Source: Alloprevotella sp. Lung230
GTDB lineage: Bacteria; Bacteroidota; Bacteroidia; Bacteroidales; Bacteroidaceae
Reading direction: 5' to 3'
Assembly: GCF_014385435.1 (NCBI RefSeq)
Contig: NZ_JACSUD010000012.1
Span: 1 to 64,000, forward strand
DNA: 64,000 bases
Shown: piece after piece, positions 42,927 to 52,703 of the stretch
Layout: each line of letters starts with the position of its first letter
Position numbering within the stretch: the first letter of the stretch is position 1
The notes under the pieces: model-generated
Databases searched by the model: none
The model's input: the letters and a program-made list of their open reading frames with translations, nothing else
What the model was told of the DNA's origin: nothing
Program-made: the position numbers and the translations under genes

Positions 42927-43742
42927 TTATCGAAAATAACGCGCCACGAGGCGTTTTATTGTTCCGGCAGCGAAGTAGACCATCACGCTTACCACGATGA
43001 TGGCCGCTCCCGAGGGCACGTTGAGTAGATAGGAGAGCGTCAGTCCGCCCACGCAGTCGGCCAGCCCGATGCCCATCGACAAGAGGGCGGTGCGGCGAAA
43101 GGTATGCACGAACAGCGCGGCGGTGAGTTGCGGGATGGAGAGGAGCGAAATGACCATCACGATGCCCACCATGCGCAGGCAGCCCACGATGGTCAGGGCG
43201 GTCAGGGCGGTGAGCAGGCGTTCGAGGGTGCGCACGGGCAGCCCTTGCGTGAAGGCAAAGTCGCGGTCGTAGGCCACAGCCACGATGCTGCGCTCCAAGA
43301 GCAAGAAAAAGAGCAACGTTGTCAGTGTCAAAATGCCCATCCCCACGAGGTCGGCGTGGGCGATGCTGAGAATATCGCCGAAAAGATAGGCCGGAAGGTC
43401 GGTCATAAAACCGGGAGCGAGATAAGCAAAAAGAATGCCGATGCTCATGCCCAGCGTCCAAATCATCGCCACCGCACTGTCCTCACGCACCGTGCGCCGA
43501 CGGCTCAGCCAGTCGATGCCCAGTCCGCTCCCCAAGGCAAACAGCGTGGCGCCCAACAATGGCGAAAAACCGAAGAAGGCTCCGATGCCCACACCGCCGA
43601 GCGAAGCGTGCGCCATACCGCCGCCGGCAATGACCAGCCGCCGCGTCACAACGTACGTGCCCACAAGACCGCAAAGGATGCTTGTGAGCACTGCCCCCAA
43701 AAGGGCGTTCTGAAAAAAAGCGTAAGTGAAAATAGAAGGCAT
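42927..43742 (-). CDS. metal ABC transporter permease (ZnuB/MntB type)
   Basis: The protein has 271 residues from the ATG at 43742; a TTG three codons earlier is the alternative. The family of zinc or manganese import permeases is shown by VTRRLVIAGGGMAHASLGGVGIGAFFG, FGDILSIAHADLVGMG, and LLSIPQLTAALF with about eight membrane segments. Neither the ATPase nor the solute-binding protein is adjacent, so its partners are elsewhere. The metal cannot be told from sequence. It is co-directional with aroA upstream and porW downstream. Confidence 0.92.
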   Translation of the reverse strand: MPSIFTYAFFQNALLGAVLTSILCGLVGTYVVTRRLVIAGGGMAHASLGGVGIGAFFGFSPLLGATLFALGSGLGIDWLSRRRTVREDSAVAMIWTLGMSIGILFAYLAPGFMTDLPAYLFGDILSIAHADLVGMGILTLTTLLFFLLLERSIVAVAYDRDFAFTQGLPVRTLERLLTALTALTIVGCLRMVGIVMVISLLSIPQLTAALFVHTFRRTALLSMGIGLADCVGGLTLSYLLNVPSGAAIIVVSVMVYFAAGTIKRLVARYFR

Positions 43743-43779
43743 ATTTGACAAGTGCTGTGTGTAAAGAGGACGACAATTC

Positions 43780-44211
43780 TTATTCGGCGGGGTGCGTGCG
43801 GCGTTCGCCCACGAGCAGGATGACGTCGTCTTTCAGTTCGTCGGGGAGTGCCACGCCCCGCAGTTGGAGCGAACGCACCCATCCGGCCACCTCTTCCGAG
43901 CGCAACGTGGTGAGCACGTCGGTAAATTCTTCGATGGCGGCAGCGTCATAGCCCGAGGAGGGGTGGCCGCGAAATCGGTCCAACTCCTCGTCTTCGTAGT
44001 ATTCGATGCCTTTGCTCACCGCCGCCAGAAGACTGTCTTTTTCGCACGTTTCGTGCTGACCGCAGCAACCGATGGCTGCTCCTTGGCGCACTTCGGGCAT
44101 TTGGTCGATGATTCCGGCACGCACCTGTCGGCCGTACCACCATTGGCGCACCAGTCCGGCCACGGCAGCCACAACGCCCAGCGCGATGAGAAGGAGAAGG
44201 AGCGGAAGCAT
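43780..44211 (-). CDS. conserved membrane-anchored hypothetical protein
   Basis: The protein has 143 residues. One N-terminal membrane segment (residues 1-22) is followed by a cytoplasmic-type domain with CCGQHETCEKDSLL, YYEDEELDRFRG and EVAGWVRSLQLRGVALPDELKDDV. Very similar proteins accompany aroA in other Bacteroidales and are sometimes named phospholipase without evidence I can see. Three Cys (CC...C) could bind metal. The function is unknown; it lies 39 nt after aroA in the same direction. Confidence 0.8.
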   Translation of the reverse strand: MLPLLLLLIALGVVAAVAGLVRQWWYGRQVRAGIIDQMPEVRQGAAIGCCGQHETCEKDSLLAAVSKGIEYYEDEELDRFRGHPSSGYDAAAIEEFTDVLTTLRSEEVAGWVRSLQLRGVALPDELKDDVILLVGERRTHPAE

Positions 44212-44250
44212 AAAAACGAAAGAGGATAAAAAACGAAGAACGTGGAGAAG

Positions 44251-45483
44251 TTATGGGTGACCGAAATGAGCGAGGTCGTCCCAGAAAGAGGGATAGGACT
44301 TCGACACCACCTCGGGATGTTGGATGTCCACCTCACGGCAGCAATAGGCCGTGGGGGCAAAAGCCATTGCCATGCGGTGGTCGCTGTAAGTAGCGACACT
44401 CACCCTCGCATCGGCCAAGTCCGCAGCCTGGGGCGTGGGCGTAAAGGCCAGTTCGCCCGGCGCTGGTTCGGAGAGCGTGATGCCATATTTGGCCAGCTCG
44501 GCCGTGAGGGCGGCAATGCGGTCGGTCTCTTTGATTTTCAGGGTGTGCAACCCTTTGAAGTGGAAGGCGCGTCGCAGCATGGCGCACGTCACCACGAGAG
44601 TTTGTGCCAAGTCGGGACAGTCGCCCAAATCGGCGTGGAGCGCTCCCTCGGTCGATGGGGTGCGGCGCAGCCAAATTCCGTCGGGCGCCGGCGTGGTGGC
44701 GACGCCCAAAGGGGCAAACAGCCGTGCGCAAACGCTGTCGCCCTGGGCGCTGTCGAGCGAAAGGTGGCGCAGGAAAAGTTGTGCATCGGCATCGGGCGAG
44801 AGGGCGAGCAGTTCGTACCAGTAGGAGGCAGCGCTCCAGTCGGGCTCGATGGAGTAGTTGGTGGGCGGATGGTAGTCGGTCGAGGGCACAACGATGGTGT
44901 TCGTGTCAGTCTCCCATCGGCTTTCCACGCCAAACTCTCGCATCAGCCGCAGCGTCATGCGCAGATAGGGCAGCGAGGTGGGCACTCCCTTCAAGCGCAA
45001 CTGCAATCCGCGTTCGAGGGTGGGAGCAATCATCAATAGGGCAGAGACGTATTGCGAACTCCAGTGGGCCGGCACTTCCAACTCTCCACCGGCTAAGCAC
45101 TTTCCCACGATGCGCAGCGGTGGATAGCCTTCCTGTCCGAGGCATTCGATGTCGGCGCCCAAACTCCGCAACGCATCCACCAGTATCCCGATGGGACGTT
45201 GCTGCATGCGCTCCGTACCGGTGAGCACGTGAGTTTCTCCCACTCTTGTGGCATAAAAAGCGGTGAGAAAGCGCATCGCCGTGCCGGCTGCACCGATATC
45301 GACCACTTCGGGATGGGCACTCAAGGCGTCCACCACAGCGCGGGTGTCGTCGCAGTCCGAGAGGTGGTGCAGCCGTCCCGGTCGGGCCGACAGGGCATTG
45401 AGCACCAGCGCGCGCGCCGACAGACTTTTGCTGGGAGGGAGCGTCACCACGCCATTTAAGGAAGAGGGGAGCGAAACGAGCAT
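44251..45483 (-). CDS. aroA: 3-phosphoshikimate 1-carboxyvinyltransferase (EPSP synthase)
   Basis: AroA joins phosphoenolpyruvate to shikimate-3-phosphate in the shikimate pathway. The protein has 410 residues, slightly short for the family. Signatures are VVTLPPSKSLSARALVLNAL near the N-terminus, GAAGTAMRFLTAF (usually GNAGT), HWSSQYVSALLMIAPTL, LKIKETDRIAALTAEL and YSDHRMAMAFA. The product feeds chorismate, the substrate of PabB at 14034. Confidence 0.96.
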   Translation of the reverse strand: MLVSLPSSLNGVVTLPPSKSLSARALVLNALSARPGRLHHLSDCDDTRAVVDALSAHPEVVDIGAAGTAMRFLTAFYATRVGETHVLTGTERMQQRPIGILVDALRSLGADIECLGQEGYPPLRIVGKCLAGGELEVPAHWSSQYVSALLMIAPTLERGLQLRLKGVPTSLPYLRMTLRLMREFGVESRWETDTNTIVVPSTDYHPPTNYSIEPDWSAASYWYELLALSPDADAQLFLRHLSLDSAQGDSVCARLFAPLGVATTPAPDGIWLRRTPSTEGALHADLGDCPDLAQTLVVTCAMLRRAFHFKGLHTLKIKETDRIAALTAELAKYGITLSEPAPGELAFTPTPQAADLADARVSVATYSDHRMAMAFAPTAYCCREVDIQHPEVVSKSYPSFWDDLAHFGHP

Positions 45484-45527
45484 AGGACAATCTGTGTTTT
45501 AGAAAAGCAGAAGAGGGACGATGCCAA

Positions 45528-46181
45528 TCAAGACTGCACGTTCGACTTCTTTTTTTGCTTCGCACGCATCACCATAATCACCACAAACACGACCACAGAG
45601 GTCGCCAGCCCAGAGCCGATGAGGTGACTGTATTTCTCGGCGGTGCTCACCACTTGCTCGCGAGTGGTCAGTCCCGGCACGCGAGAGAGGGCAAACCCGA
45701 TGGTGGCCAACACGCAGTTCCACGCTCCGGCACCTAAAGTGGTGTAGAGCAGAAATTTGCCCAGGTGCATGCGAGCCAATCCGGCCGGAATACTGATGAG
45801 CTGTCGCACCGCAGGAATGAGGCGTCCCACGAGGGTGGAGGTCACCCCATGGCGGTTGAAATAGGCCTCGGCATTCGCCACCTTCTCCGCATCGAGCAGC
45901 AGGAGATGTCCCCATCGGCTGTCGGCCAAGCGATAGATGAGCGGACGTCCCAGCCAGCGTGCGAGATAGTAATTGACCAGCGCACCGATGTCGGCACCGA
46001 GGGTAGCAAAGACCACCACGAGCACAATGTTGAGCTGCCCGTCGCCGGTCGAGGCCAACCACGCTGCCGGCGGCACCACCACTTCCGAAGGAAAGGGTAT
46101 GAACGAACTTTCAATGGCCATGAAGAGCGTGATGACCCAATAACTGAGATGATTGAGCACCCACGAGATGATGACTTCCAT
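45528..46181 (-). CDS. DedA-family membrane protein
   Basis: The protein has 217 residues and four to five hydrophobic segments. DedA signatures are AIESSFIPFPSEVVVPPAAWLAS, GALVNYYLARWLGRPLI, FNRHGVTSTLVGRLIPAVRQLISIPAGLARM and TTLGAGAWNCVLATIGF. Some DedA proteins flip undecaprenyl phosphate or phosphatidylethanolamine and affect envelope tolerance. It is 44 nt upstream of aroA and is the first gene of the run; a clear promoter lies before it. Confidence 0.93.
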   Translation of the reverse strand: MEVIISWVLNHLSYWVITLFMAIESSFIPFPSEVVVPPAAWLASTGDGQLNIVLVVVFATLGADIGALVNYYLARWLGRPLIYRLADSRWGHLLLLDAEKVANAEAYFNRHGVTSTLVGRLIPAVRQLISIPAGLARMHLGKFLLYTTLGAGAWNCVLATIGFALSRVPGLTTREQVVSTAEKYSHLIGSGLATSVVVFVVIMVMRAKQKKKSNVQS

Positions 46182-46218
46182 AACGAAACAATAAGTTTTT
46201 GGTGACTTTTAGTTTGTG

Positions 46219-46250
46219 CAAAGGTACGAAAAAGAATGCGCTTTGCCAAA
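46219..46250 (-). promoter_or_regulatory. promoter of the dedA-aroA run
   Basis: On the minus strand TTTG (46247-46250), 20 nt, TACCTTTG (46219-46226), 38 nt before the ATG. Confidence 0.75.
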
Positions 46251-46390
46251 TTGCCCTCAAAATTTGCCACACCCCCTCCTCATCGCCTTTCGTCTTGTTT
46301 TTCTCTTCTTTCTCCCTCGGTTTGATGTGTGATTGTAAAAAACAGCCCTATCCTTTGTGGATAAGAATGGAATGTGTGATTTTGCAGCGT

Positions 46391-46473
46391 GGGAGTGTAA
46401 TGATAACCATTGAGAGCCGGGGAATACCCTGCGCGCCCTGAGACCATAGTGCAGCTGTGGTCTCTTGTATTTT
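46391..46473 (+). ncRNA. candidate small RNA upstream of lysS
   Basis: TTTG (46354-46357) is followed after 19 nt by TGATTTTG (46377-46384), a -7 box with one mismatch. The transcript would end at hairpin GAGACCA...TGGTCTC (46440-46464) and TTGTATTTT. No reading frame fits inside. RNA family not recognised. Confidence 0.35.
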
Positions 46474-46510
46474 ATGACCTTCCTCCATAATCTCTCTCGC
46501 ACACACCCGC

Positions 46511-46608
46511 CTCGAAGGGGGGCATTTGATTAGCCGTAGGCGAGGAGGACGAAGGACGACGAACCTACGGACGGCCCAACGCCGAAGAGAGCCTCCCCGG
46601 AGGGGGCG
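46511..46608 (-). repeat. GC-rich interspersed repeat, copy 2
   Basis: Inverted relative to 37712-37826 and 57199-57308. Shared blocks on the minus strand are CTTCGGCGTTGG, GTCCGTAGGTTCGTCGT, CTCGCCTACGGCTAATCA and CCCCCCTTCG. Confidence 0.6.
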
Positions 46609-46663
46609 AATATCAGAATCGACAGCGTTGCTGATATTCGCCCACCAACGACAACAACTGAAA

Positions 46664-46726
46664 AAACTCAGAGATAGGAAAATCTACCTCAGAGGTAGAA
46701 AAAACTATCTCTGAGGTAGGAGAAAC
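46664..46726. repeat. three-unit 21-bp CTCAGAG array, copy C
   Basis: Three 21-bp units contain ACTCAGAGATAGG, TACCTCAGAGGTAG and TATCTCTGAGGTAG. Here the array lies left of the palindromic element, so the composite is in the opposite orientation to copies A, B and D, with a 150-nt gap. Confidence 0.8.
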
Positions 46727-46876
46727 GGTATAGGAGAAAAAACGAAGGAGGAGGGAAGTTTTCGTTTTTTTTGATGATGGGGCAGTCTTTTGATGGCGGC
46801 TCGCCCCCTGCCGAATTCTTTCTGCCCGCGGTCGTCGTTTCTCCCATATCATTTCCCGCGTGCACGCATTCGTTTT

Positions 46877-47090
46877 CTCGCGCGCACGCGCGTATATACA
46901 TTAAATGTCGTGTTTTTTGCCTTCACTGCCTTCACCGCGATGTCGAAAGAAGAGGCGAAAAGGGCTTGGGGTGAAGGCAAAAAACGCATTTTGCCTTCAC
47001 TCAAAACCATCTGAAACACTGTGTCTTACGGCCGGAGGTGAAGGAGTGAAGGCAAATGTTGCACACTATTGTAGAGTATACGCGCGCGAG
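46877..47090. repeat. palindromic TTCACC element, copy C
   Basis: The ends are CTCGCGCGCACGCGCGTA and TACGCGCGCGAG. Boxes are GCCTTCACTGCCTTCACC (to 46936), GGTGAAGGC (46970-46978), GCCTTCACT (46993-47001) and GGTGAAGGAGTGAAGGC (from 47037). Spacers are 33 nt (46937-46969) and 35 nt (47002-47036). This is the shortest copy; box 3 serves directly as the left box of the second module. Confidence 0.8.
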
Positions 47091-47165
47091 GAGAGGATGC
47101 TTACCGAGAAAGGGCGGGGACGAAAATAAATCAAGGGCAGACGGATTTCTTCAAAAAGAAATTCG

Positions 47166-47173
47166 TAATTTTG
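47166..47173 (+). promoter_or_regulatory. -7 box of lysS
   Basis: TAATTTTG matches TAnnTTTG, 92 nt before the lysS ATG and 76 nt after element C. No clear -33 box. Confidence 0.45.
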
Positions 47174-47264
47174 CCACAAATACCAAAATCATCACACCTT
47201 GCCCAAGCTGTCTCCCACAAGAGATGGCTCGGGTGGGGTGGTTCAACCTCAGACATTCACCCTT

Positions 47265-49007
47265 ATGAATATCCTCGAACTCAGCGAACAAGAAATTGCA
47301 CGCCGCAACTCCCTCAACGAAATCCGCGCCTTGGGCATCGACCCCTATCCTGCCGCCGAATATCCCACCAACGCTTTCAGCGACGACATCCTCGCCAACT
47401 TCCGCGATGAGGAGGAAACGCCTCGCGAGGTGTGCGTGGCCGGCCGTATGATGGGACGCCGCGTGATGGGCAAAGCCACTTTCCTCGAACTGCTCGACTC
47501 TCGTGGTCGCATCCAAATCTACATCAGCCGCGATGAGATTTGCCCCGAAGAGGACAAGACGACGTACAACTCGCTCGTGAAGAAACTCCTCGACCTCGGC
47601 GATTTTGTCGGTGTCAAAGGCTACGTGTTCCGCACGAAAACAGGCGAAATCTCTGTTCACGCCCGCGAAATCACCCTCCTCTCCAAGAGCCTCAAACCGC
47701 TCCCCATGCCTAAGGAGAAGGACGGTGAAGTGTTCGACGCATTCTCCGATCCCGAATTGCGCTATCGCCGTCGCTACATTGACCTTGTGGTCAATCCGCA
47801 GGTGAAGGACACCTTCTACAAGCGTGCAAAAGCCATCACTACCCTCCGCAGCATCCTCGACGAAGCGGGCTACACGGAGGTGGAAACCCCCACGTTGCAA
47901 AACATTCCCGGCGGTGCATCGGCGCGCCCCTTCATCACGCACTTCAACGCGCTCAATCAGCAGATGTATTGCCGCATCGCCACCGAACTTTATCTCAAGC
48001 GGCTCATCGTGGGCGGATTTGAGGGCGTGTACGAAATCGGCAAAAACTTCCGCAACGAGGGTATGGACCGCACCCACAATCCCGAGTTCACCTGCATGGA
48101 GCTCTACGTTCAGTATAAAGACTATAACTGGATGATGGACTTCACCGAGCAGATGCTCGAGAAGATTTGCATCGCCGTGAACGGCACTACCGAAACTGTG
48201 GTGGACGGCAAGACTATTAGTTTCAAAGCTCCTTATCGCCGTCTCCCCATCCTCGACGCCATCAAGGAGCAAACCGGCTACGACCTCAACGGCATGAGCG
48301 AGGAGGAAATGCGCACCGTGGCCGAAAAGCTCGGCATCGAAGTGGACGAAACGATGGGCAAGGGTAAGCTCATCGACGAGATTTTCGGTGAAACCTGCGA
48401 AGGCACGTTCATTCAGCCCACTTTCATCACCGACTACCCCGTGGAGATGTCGCCCCTGACGAAGATGCACCGCAGCAAACCCGGTCTGACGGAACGCTTC
48501 GAACTGATGGTTAACGGTAAGGAATTGGCCAATGCCTACTCCGAACTCAACGACCCCATCGACCAAGAAGAGCGTTTTGTAGAACAAATGCGCCTTGCTG
48601 ACAAGGGCGATGACGAGGCGATGCTCATTGACCAAGATTTCCTGCGTGCCCTCCAATACGGTATGCCCCCCACTTCGGGCATCGGCATCGGCATCGACCG
48701 CCTCGTCATGCTCCTCACGGGCAACACCGCCATTCAAGAAGTGCTCTTCTTCCCGCAGATGAAGCCCGAAAAGCTCGCTGCCAAAGACAAGGCCGAAGCC
48801 TACGCTCCCTATGGCATCGCGGCCGACCTCGTGCCGGTGCTTCAGAAGGTGGGCTACTATCTCGTGCAAGACCTCAGTGGTGCCAACCCGCAGAAGGTGC
48901 AACAGCAGATGGGCGAGGTGATCAAGAAGTTCAAACTCGACATCGAAAAGCCCTCCGTGGCCGACATCGCGGCGTGGGTGGAAGCCATCGACAAGACGGC
49001 ACAATAA
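47265..49007 (+). CDS. lysS: lysyl-tRNA synthetase, class II
   Basis: LysS charges tRNA-Lys. The protein has 580 residues from the ATG at 47265; the frame opens at 47199 but begins [24 protein letters not shown] as usual. The OB-fold anticodon domain is followed by class II motifs: motif 2 [21 protein letters not shown] and motif 3 [15 protein letters not shown]. About 70 extra residues after motif 3 ([23 protein letters not shown] onward) form a helical C-terminal extension that I associate with Bacteroidota LysRS. It is first of the lysS-gpsA-ndh-queC-queF run. Confidence 0.97.
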   Translation: MNILELSEQEIARRNSLNEIRALGIDPYPAAEYPTNAFSDDILANFRDEEETPREVCVAGRMMGRRVMGKATFLELLDSRGRIQIYISRDEICPEEDKTTYNSLVKKLLDLGDFVGVKGYVFRTKTGEISVHAREITLLSKSLKPLPMPKEKDGEVFDAFSDPELRYRRRYIDLVVNPQVKDTFYKRAKAITTLRSILDEAGYTEVETPTLQNIPGGASARPFITHFNALNQQMYCRIATELYLKRLIVGGFEGVYEIGKNFRNEGMDRTHNPEFTCMELYVQYKDYNWMMDFTEQMLEKICIAVNGTTETVVDGKTISFKAPYRRLPILDAIKEQTGYDLNGMSEEEMRTVAEKLGIEVDETMGKGKLIDEIFGETCEGTFIQPTFITDYPVEMSPLTKMHRSKPGLTERFELMVNGKELANAYSELNDPIDQEERFVEQMRLADKGDDEAMLIDQDFLRALQYGMPPTSGIGIGIDRLVMLLTGNTAIQEVLFFPQMKPEKLAAKDKAEAYAPYGIAADLVPVLQKVGYYLVQDLSGANPQKVQQQMGEVIKKFKLDIEKPSVADIAAWVEAIDKTAQ

Positions 49008-49084
49008 GGAGAGGTTCATGCGACACGCCCTTTCGTTCGTCGCCTCTTTCTTCTTGTATTCCTCGTCTTTAACTCGCTAACGTC

Positions 49085-50137
49085 ATGCCCAGTCTTAGTT
49101 CTTTTTTCGGTTTCGGCACTTCGTCCGAAGAGAACCGCCCCACAGAGTTTCCAGGAGCCATTGCCATCATCGGCAGTGGTTCGTGGGCAACTGCTGTGGC
49201 CAAAATCGTGTTGGAGAGTGTGCCCGAAATCTGGTGGTATGTGCGTCGCGAAGAGACCATCGATGATTTTAAGCGGATGGAACACAATCCGTCCTACCTC
49301 ACCACGGTGAAGTTTCCCATCGACCGCATCCACTTCTCGACGGACATCAACGAGGTGGTGCGTGAGGCCGATACGCTCATTTTCATCACTCCTTCGCCCT
49401 ACCTCAAAGCGCAACTCAAGCGCCTCAAAGTGAAGCTCCACAACAAGTGCATCATGACGGCTATCAAGGGGATTGTGCCCGATGAGAACGTGGTGTGCAC
49501 GGAATACTTCCGCACGCAATATGGTGTGCCCGAGGAGCAACTGATGGTGCTGGGCGGGCCGAGCCATGCCGAGGAAGTGGCGCTCGACCGCCTCACCTAC
49601 CTCACCGTGGGGTGTAGCAATGTGGAGCGAGCGCGAGTGATGGCCCATTTGCTAGCCAACCACTATGTCAAGACTTCCACGTCGGACGATGTGATTGGCA
49701 TCGAATATGCGGCCGTGCTGAAGAACGTCTACGCCATCGCCGCCGGTATCTGTGCGGGCTTGAAGTATGGCGACAATTTCCTCTCCGTGCTCCTGTCGAG
49801 CGCTGTGCAGGAGATGCACCGTTTCCTCCGCGCTGTCTATCCCATCGAGCGCAACGTCTACGACAGTGCCTACTTGGGCGACCTCCTCGTGACGGCCTAC
49901 TCCAACTTCTCGCGCAATCGTGTGTTTGGGCAGATGATAGGGAAGGGCTACAGCGTGAAGAGTGCGCAGATGGAGATGGAGATGATTGCCGAAGGCTATT
50001 ACGGCGTGAAGTGCATGAAGAGCATCAACCGCCGCCACCACGTCAATATGCCCATCCTCGATGCGGTCTACAACATCCTCTACGAGCGCATTTCGCCCAC
50101 CATCGAAATCAAACTCCTCACCGACTCTTTGCGATAA
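49085..50137 (+). CDS. gpsA: glycerol-3-phosphate dehydrogenase [NAD(P)+]
   Basis: GpsA reduces dihydroxyacetone phosphate to glycerol-3-phosphate for phospholipid synthesis. The protein has 350 residues. Motifs are AIIGSGSWATAVAKI (about 23-37), FITPSPYLKAQLK, GIVPDENVV, VLGGPSHAEEVA, and the catalytic Lys in EYAAVLKNVYAIAAGIC. It is 77 nt after lysS. Confidence 0.95.
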   Translation: MPSLSSFFGFGTSSEENRPTEFPGAIAIIGSGSWATAVAKIVLESVPEIWWYVRREETIDDFKRMEHNPSYLTTVKFPIDRIHFSTDINEVVREADTLIFITPSPYLKAQLKRLKVKLHNKCIMTAIKGIVPDENVVCTEYFRTQYGVPEEQLMVLGGPSHAEEVALDRLTYLTVGCSNVERARVMAHLLANHYVKTSTSDDVIGIEYAAVLKNVYAIAAGICAGLKYGDNFLSVLLSSAVQEMHRFLRAVYPIERNVYDSAYLGDLLVTAYSNFSRNRVFGQMIGKGYSVKSAQMEMEMIAEGYYGVKCMKSINRRHHVNMPILDAVYNILYERISPTIEIKLLTDSLR

Positions 50138-50170
50138 CCACACCAACTTCAACAGACTTATACTGAAACT

Positions 50171-51535
50171 ATGGCTTTCAACCTCCCCAAAACCGACAAA
50201 AAGCGCGTCGTCATCGTAGGTGGTGGCTTTGGCGGTCTCAAACTGGCCAACAAACTCCGCAACTCCGACTTCCAAGTGGTCTTGGTGGACCGCAACAACT
50301 ACCACCAGTTTCCTCCGCTCATCTACCAAATTGCCTCGGCCGGCATCGAGCCGAGTAGTATTTCTTTCCCGTTCCGCAAAATCTTCCAGAAGCGCGACAA
50401 CTTCTTCTTCCGTATGGCAGAGGTGCGGAGCGTCTTTCCGGAGCAAAACATCCTCCAAACCTCCATCGGCAAGGTGCGCTACGACTATCTCGTGCTCGCA
50501 GCGGGTACCACAACCAATTTCTTCGGCAACAAAAATGTCGAGGAACACGCCATTCCGATGAAGAACGTGAGTGAGGCGATGGGATTACGCAATGCGCTGC
50601 TCGAAAACTTTGAACGCGCTCTCACCTGCGCTTCCGAAACGGAACGTCAGGAGTTGCTCAACGTGGTCATCGTGGGCGGCGGCGCCACGGGAGTGGAAGT
50701 GGCCGGCGCACTCTCGGAGATGAAAAATCACGTCCTGCCGAAGGACTATCCCGATATGCCGTCGAGCCTGATGAACATTTACCTCATCGAGGCCGGAACG
50801 CGTTTGCTCCCCGCCATGAGCGAACAAACCTCGCAACACGTGCTCAACTATCTGCGCAAGATGGGGGTGAACGTGTTGCTCAACAAGATGGTGACGGACT
50901 ACGATCACCACCGCGTCATCCTCAAAGACGGCAGCCAGATTGCCACACGCACCTTTATCTGGGTGAGCGGTGTGGCCGCAGAGAAGATTACCAACCTCGA
51001 CGGCGAACACCTCGGACGAGGCGCACGCATCATCGTGGACGAACACAACCGCGTGAAGGGTTTTGACAACATTTTCTCCATCGGCGACCAATGTATCATG
51101 CCCGAAGGCGATCCCAACTATCCCGGTGGGCATCCGCAGTTGGCGCAAGTGGCCATTCAGCAAGGAAAACTCTTGGCGCGCAACCTCAAAGCGCTGGAGA
51201 AGGGCAAGTCGCTCAAATCCTTCCGCTACCGCAACCTCGGTGCAATGGCCACGGTGGGACGCAACCGCGCCGTAGCGGAGTTCAGCACGATGAAGATGGC
51301 TGGTTTCTGGGCTTGGATCATGTGGCTCGTGGTGCATCTGCGCTCCATCCTCGGTATCCGTAACAAGAGCATCGTCCTCTTCAACTGGGTGTGGAACTAT
51401 TTCTCCTACGCTCAATCGCTGCGCTTCATCGTCTACGCCCGCAAAGCCAAAGAGGTGGTAGACCGCCAAGCACGCCTCGCCTCGCAACACTGGGGCAACG
51501 ACCTCAACAGCAAGGGCGTCGATGCCGAAGAATAA
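50171..51535 (+). CDS. ndh: type II NADH dehydrogenase-like flavoprotein
   Basis: The protein has 454 residues. Two dinucleotide-binding motifs are visible: VVIVGGGFGGLKLANKL (FAD, about residue 15) and VVIVGGGATGVEVAGALSEM (NADH, about 164-183). IFSIGDQCIM is the C-terminal FAD motif, followed by an amphipathic or membrane-associated tail (ILGIRNKSIVLFNWVWNYFSY). These match non-proton-pumping NADH:quinone oxidoreductase at the inner membrane. Confidence 0.92.
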   Translation: MAFNLPKTDKKRVVIVGGGFGGLKLANKLRNSDFQVVLVDRNNYHQFPPLIYQIASAGIEPSSISFPFRKIFQKRDNFFFRMAEVRSVFPEQNILQTSIGKVRYDYLVLAAGTTTNFFGNKNVEEHAIPMKNVSEAMGLRNALLENFERALTCASETERQELLNVVIVGGGATGVEVAGALSEMKNHVLPKDYPDMPSSLMNIYLIEAGTRLLPAMSEQTSQHVLNYLRKMGVNVLLNKMVTDYDHHRVILKDGSQIATRTFIWVSGVAAEKITNLDGEHLGRGARIIVDEHNRVKGFDNIFSIGDQCIMPEGDPNYPGGHPQLAQVAIQQGKLLARNLKALEKGKSLKSFRYRNLGAMATVGRNRAVAEFSTMKMAGFWAWIMWLVVHLRSILGIRNKSIVLFNWVWNYFSYAQSLRFIVYARKAKEVVDRQARLASQHWGNDLNSKGVDAEE

Positions 51536-51565
51536 TCTCGCCCTCTCCCAACTCACAAGAACTTT

Positions 51566-52216
51566 ATGAAAAGAAACAAAGCGCTTGTCGTGCTCTCGGG
51601 CGGACAAGATTCTACCACCTGCCTCTTTTGGGCGCTTCGCCATTTTGAAGAGGTACACGCCCTCTCCTTCACCTACGGGCAGAAGCACGCGCAGGAGGTC
51701 GACATCGCCCGCACCATCTGCCAAGAGCAAAACGTGCCGTTCGAGGTGATGGACATCCCCCTCATCGGGCAGCTCGGACGCAACTCCCTCACCGACACTT
51801 CCATGGAGATGGACACGGAAAAACCTTCCGACAGTCCTCCCAACACTTTCGTACCAGGCCGCAACCTCTTCTTTTTGAGCATCGCCGCCGTCCACGCTCG
51901 CGAGAAGGGCATCTTCGACCTCATCACTGGTGTGGGACAAACCGACTTTTCCGGTTATCCCGACTGCCGCGACGCCTTCATCAAGAGCCTGAACGTCACA
52001 CTCAACCTCGCCATGGATGAGCAATTCTGCATCCACACGCCGCTCATGTGGCTCGATAAAGCACAAACTTGGGCGCTGGCCGACAAACTCGGCGTGCTCG
52101 ACCTCATCCGCCACCGCACCCTCACTTGCTACAACGGCATCGTGGGCGATGGCTGCGGCGAATGTCCCGCCTGCAAGCTCCGCAATGCCGGATTGCAGCA
52201 ATATCTCCACCCCTAA
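51566..52216 (+). CDS. queC: 7-cyano-7-deazaguanine synthase
   Basis: QueC converts 7-carboxy-7-deazaguanine to preQ0 for queuosine. The protein has 216 residues. The PP-loop is [17 protein letters not shown] (about 8-24), and the zinc-binding Cys cluster is [19 protein letters not shown] near the C-terminus. QueF follows 12 nt later, so the two final preQ1 steps are coupled. Confidence 0.97.
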   Translation: MKRNKALVVLSGGQDSTTCLFWALRHFEEVHALSFTYGQKHAQEVDIARTICQEQNVPFEVMDIPLIGQLGRNSLTDTSMEMDTEKPSDSPPNTFVPGRNLFFLSIAAVHAREKGIFDLITGVGQTDFSGYPDCRDAFIKSLNVTLNLAMDEQFCIHTPLMWLDKAQTWALADKLGVLDLIRHRTLTCYNGIVGDGCGECPACKLRNAGLQQYLHP

Positions 52217-52228
52217 TTCCCCTCCACC

Positions 52229-52693
52229 ATGTCCCAACGCGAAACAGAAGGCTTGCAGCACCTCGGCAGCCAGGGCACAAAATACCCCACCGACTACGCC
52301 CCCGAAATGCTTGAGTCGTTCGTCAACAAACACCCCGACAACGACTACTGGGTGCGCTTCAACTGTCCCGAATTTACGTCCCTCTGTCCCATCACCGGAC
52401 AGCCCGACTATGCCGAAATCCGCATCGCCTACATCCCCGACGTCCGTATGGTCGAGAGCAAGAGCCTCAAACTCTACCTCTTCTCCTTCCGCAACCACGG
52501 CGACTTCCACGAGGATTGTGTTAATATCATCATGAAGGACCTCATCCGCCTCATGGACCCGAAATACATCGAAGTGACCGGCCTCTTCACCCCTCGCGGC
52601 GGCATCAGCATCTTCCCCTATGCCAACTACGGCCGCCCCGGCACAAAGTTTGAAAAGCTCGCCGAATACCGCTTGCAACAACACGATCTCTAA
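52229..52693 (+). CDS. queF: preQ1 synthase (NADPH-dependent nitrile reductase)
   Basis: The protein has 154 residues, the short unimodular form. The catalytic Cys lies in [16 protein letters not shown] (about residue 55) and the substrate motif [21 protein letters not shown] is present. It reduces preQ0 to preQ1, downstream of QueC. Confidence 0.97.
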   Translation: MSQRETEGLQHLGSQGTKYPTDYAPEMLESFVNKHPDNDYWVRFNCPEFTSLCPITGQPDYAEIRIAYIPDVRMVESKSLKLYLFSFRNHGDFHEDCVNIIMKDLIRLMDPKYIEVTGLFTPRGGISIFPYANYGRPGTKFEKLAEYRLQQHDL

Positions 52694-52703
52694 GCCCCAT
52701 CTC

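Larger units (their letters stand above)
46182..47264. other. repeat-rich intergenic region before lysS
   Basis: It holds the dedA promoter, one small-RNA candidate (46391-46473), a GC-rich repeat (46511-46608), a GGGCGAATATCAG/CTGATATTCGCCC hairpin (46604-46643), a 21-bp array (46664-46726), palindromic element C (46877-47090) and the lysS -7 box. No coding gene is supported. Confidence 0.7.
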
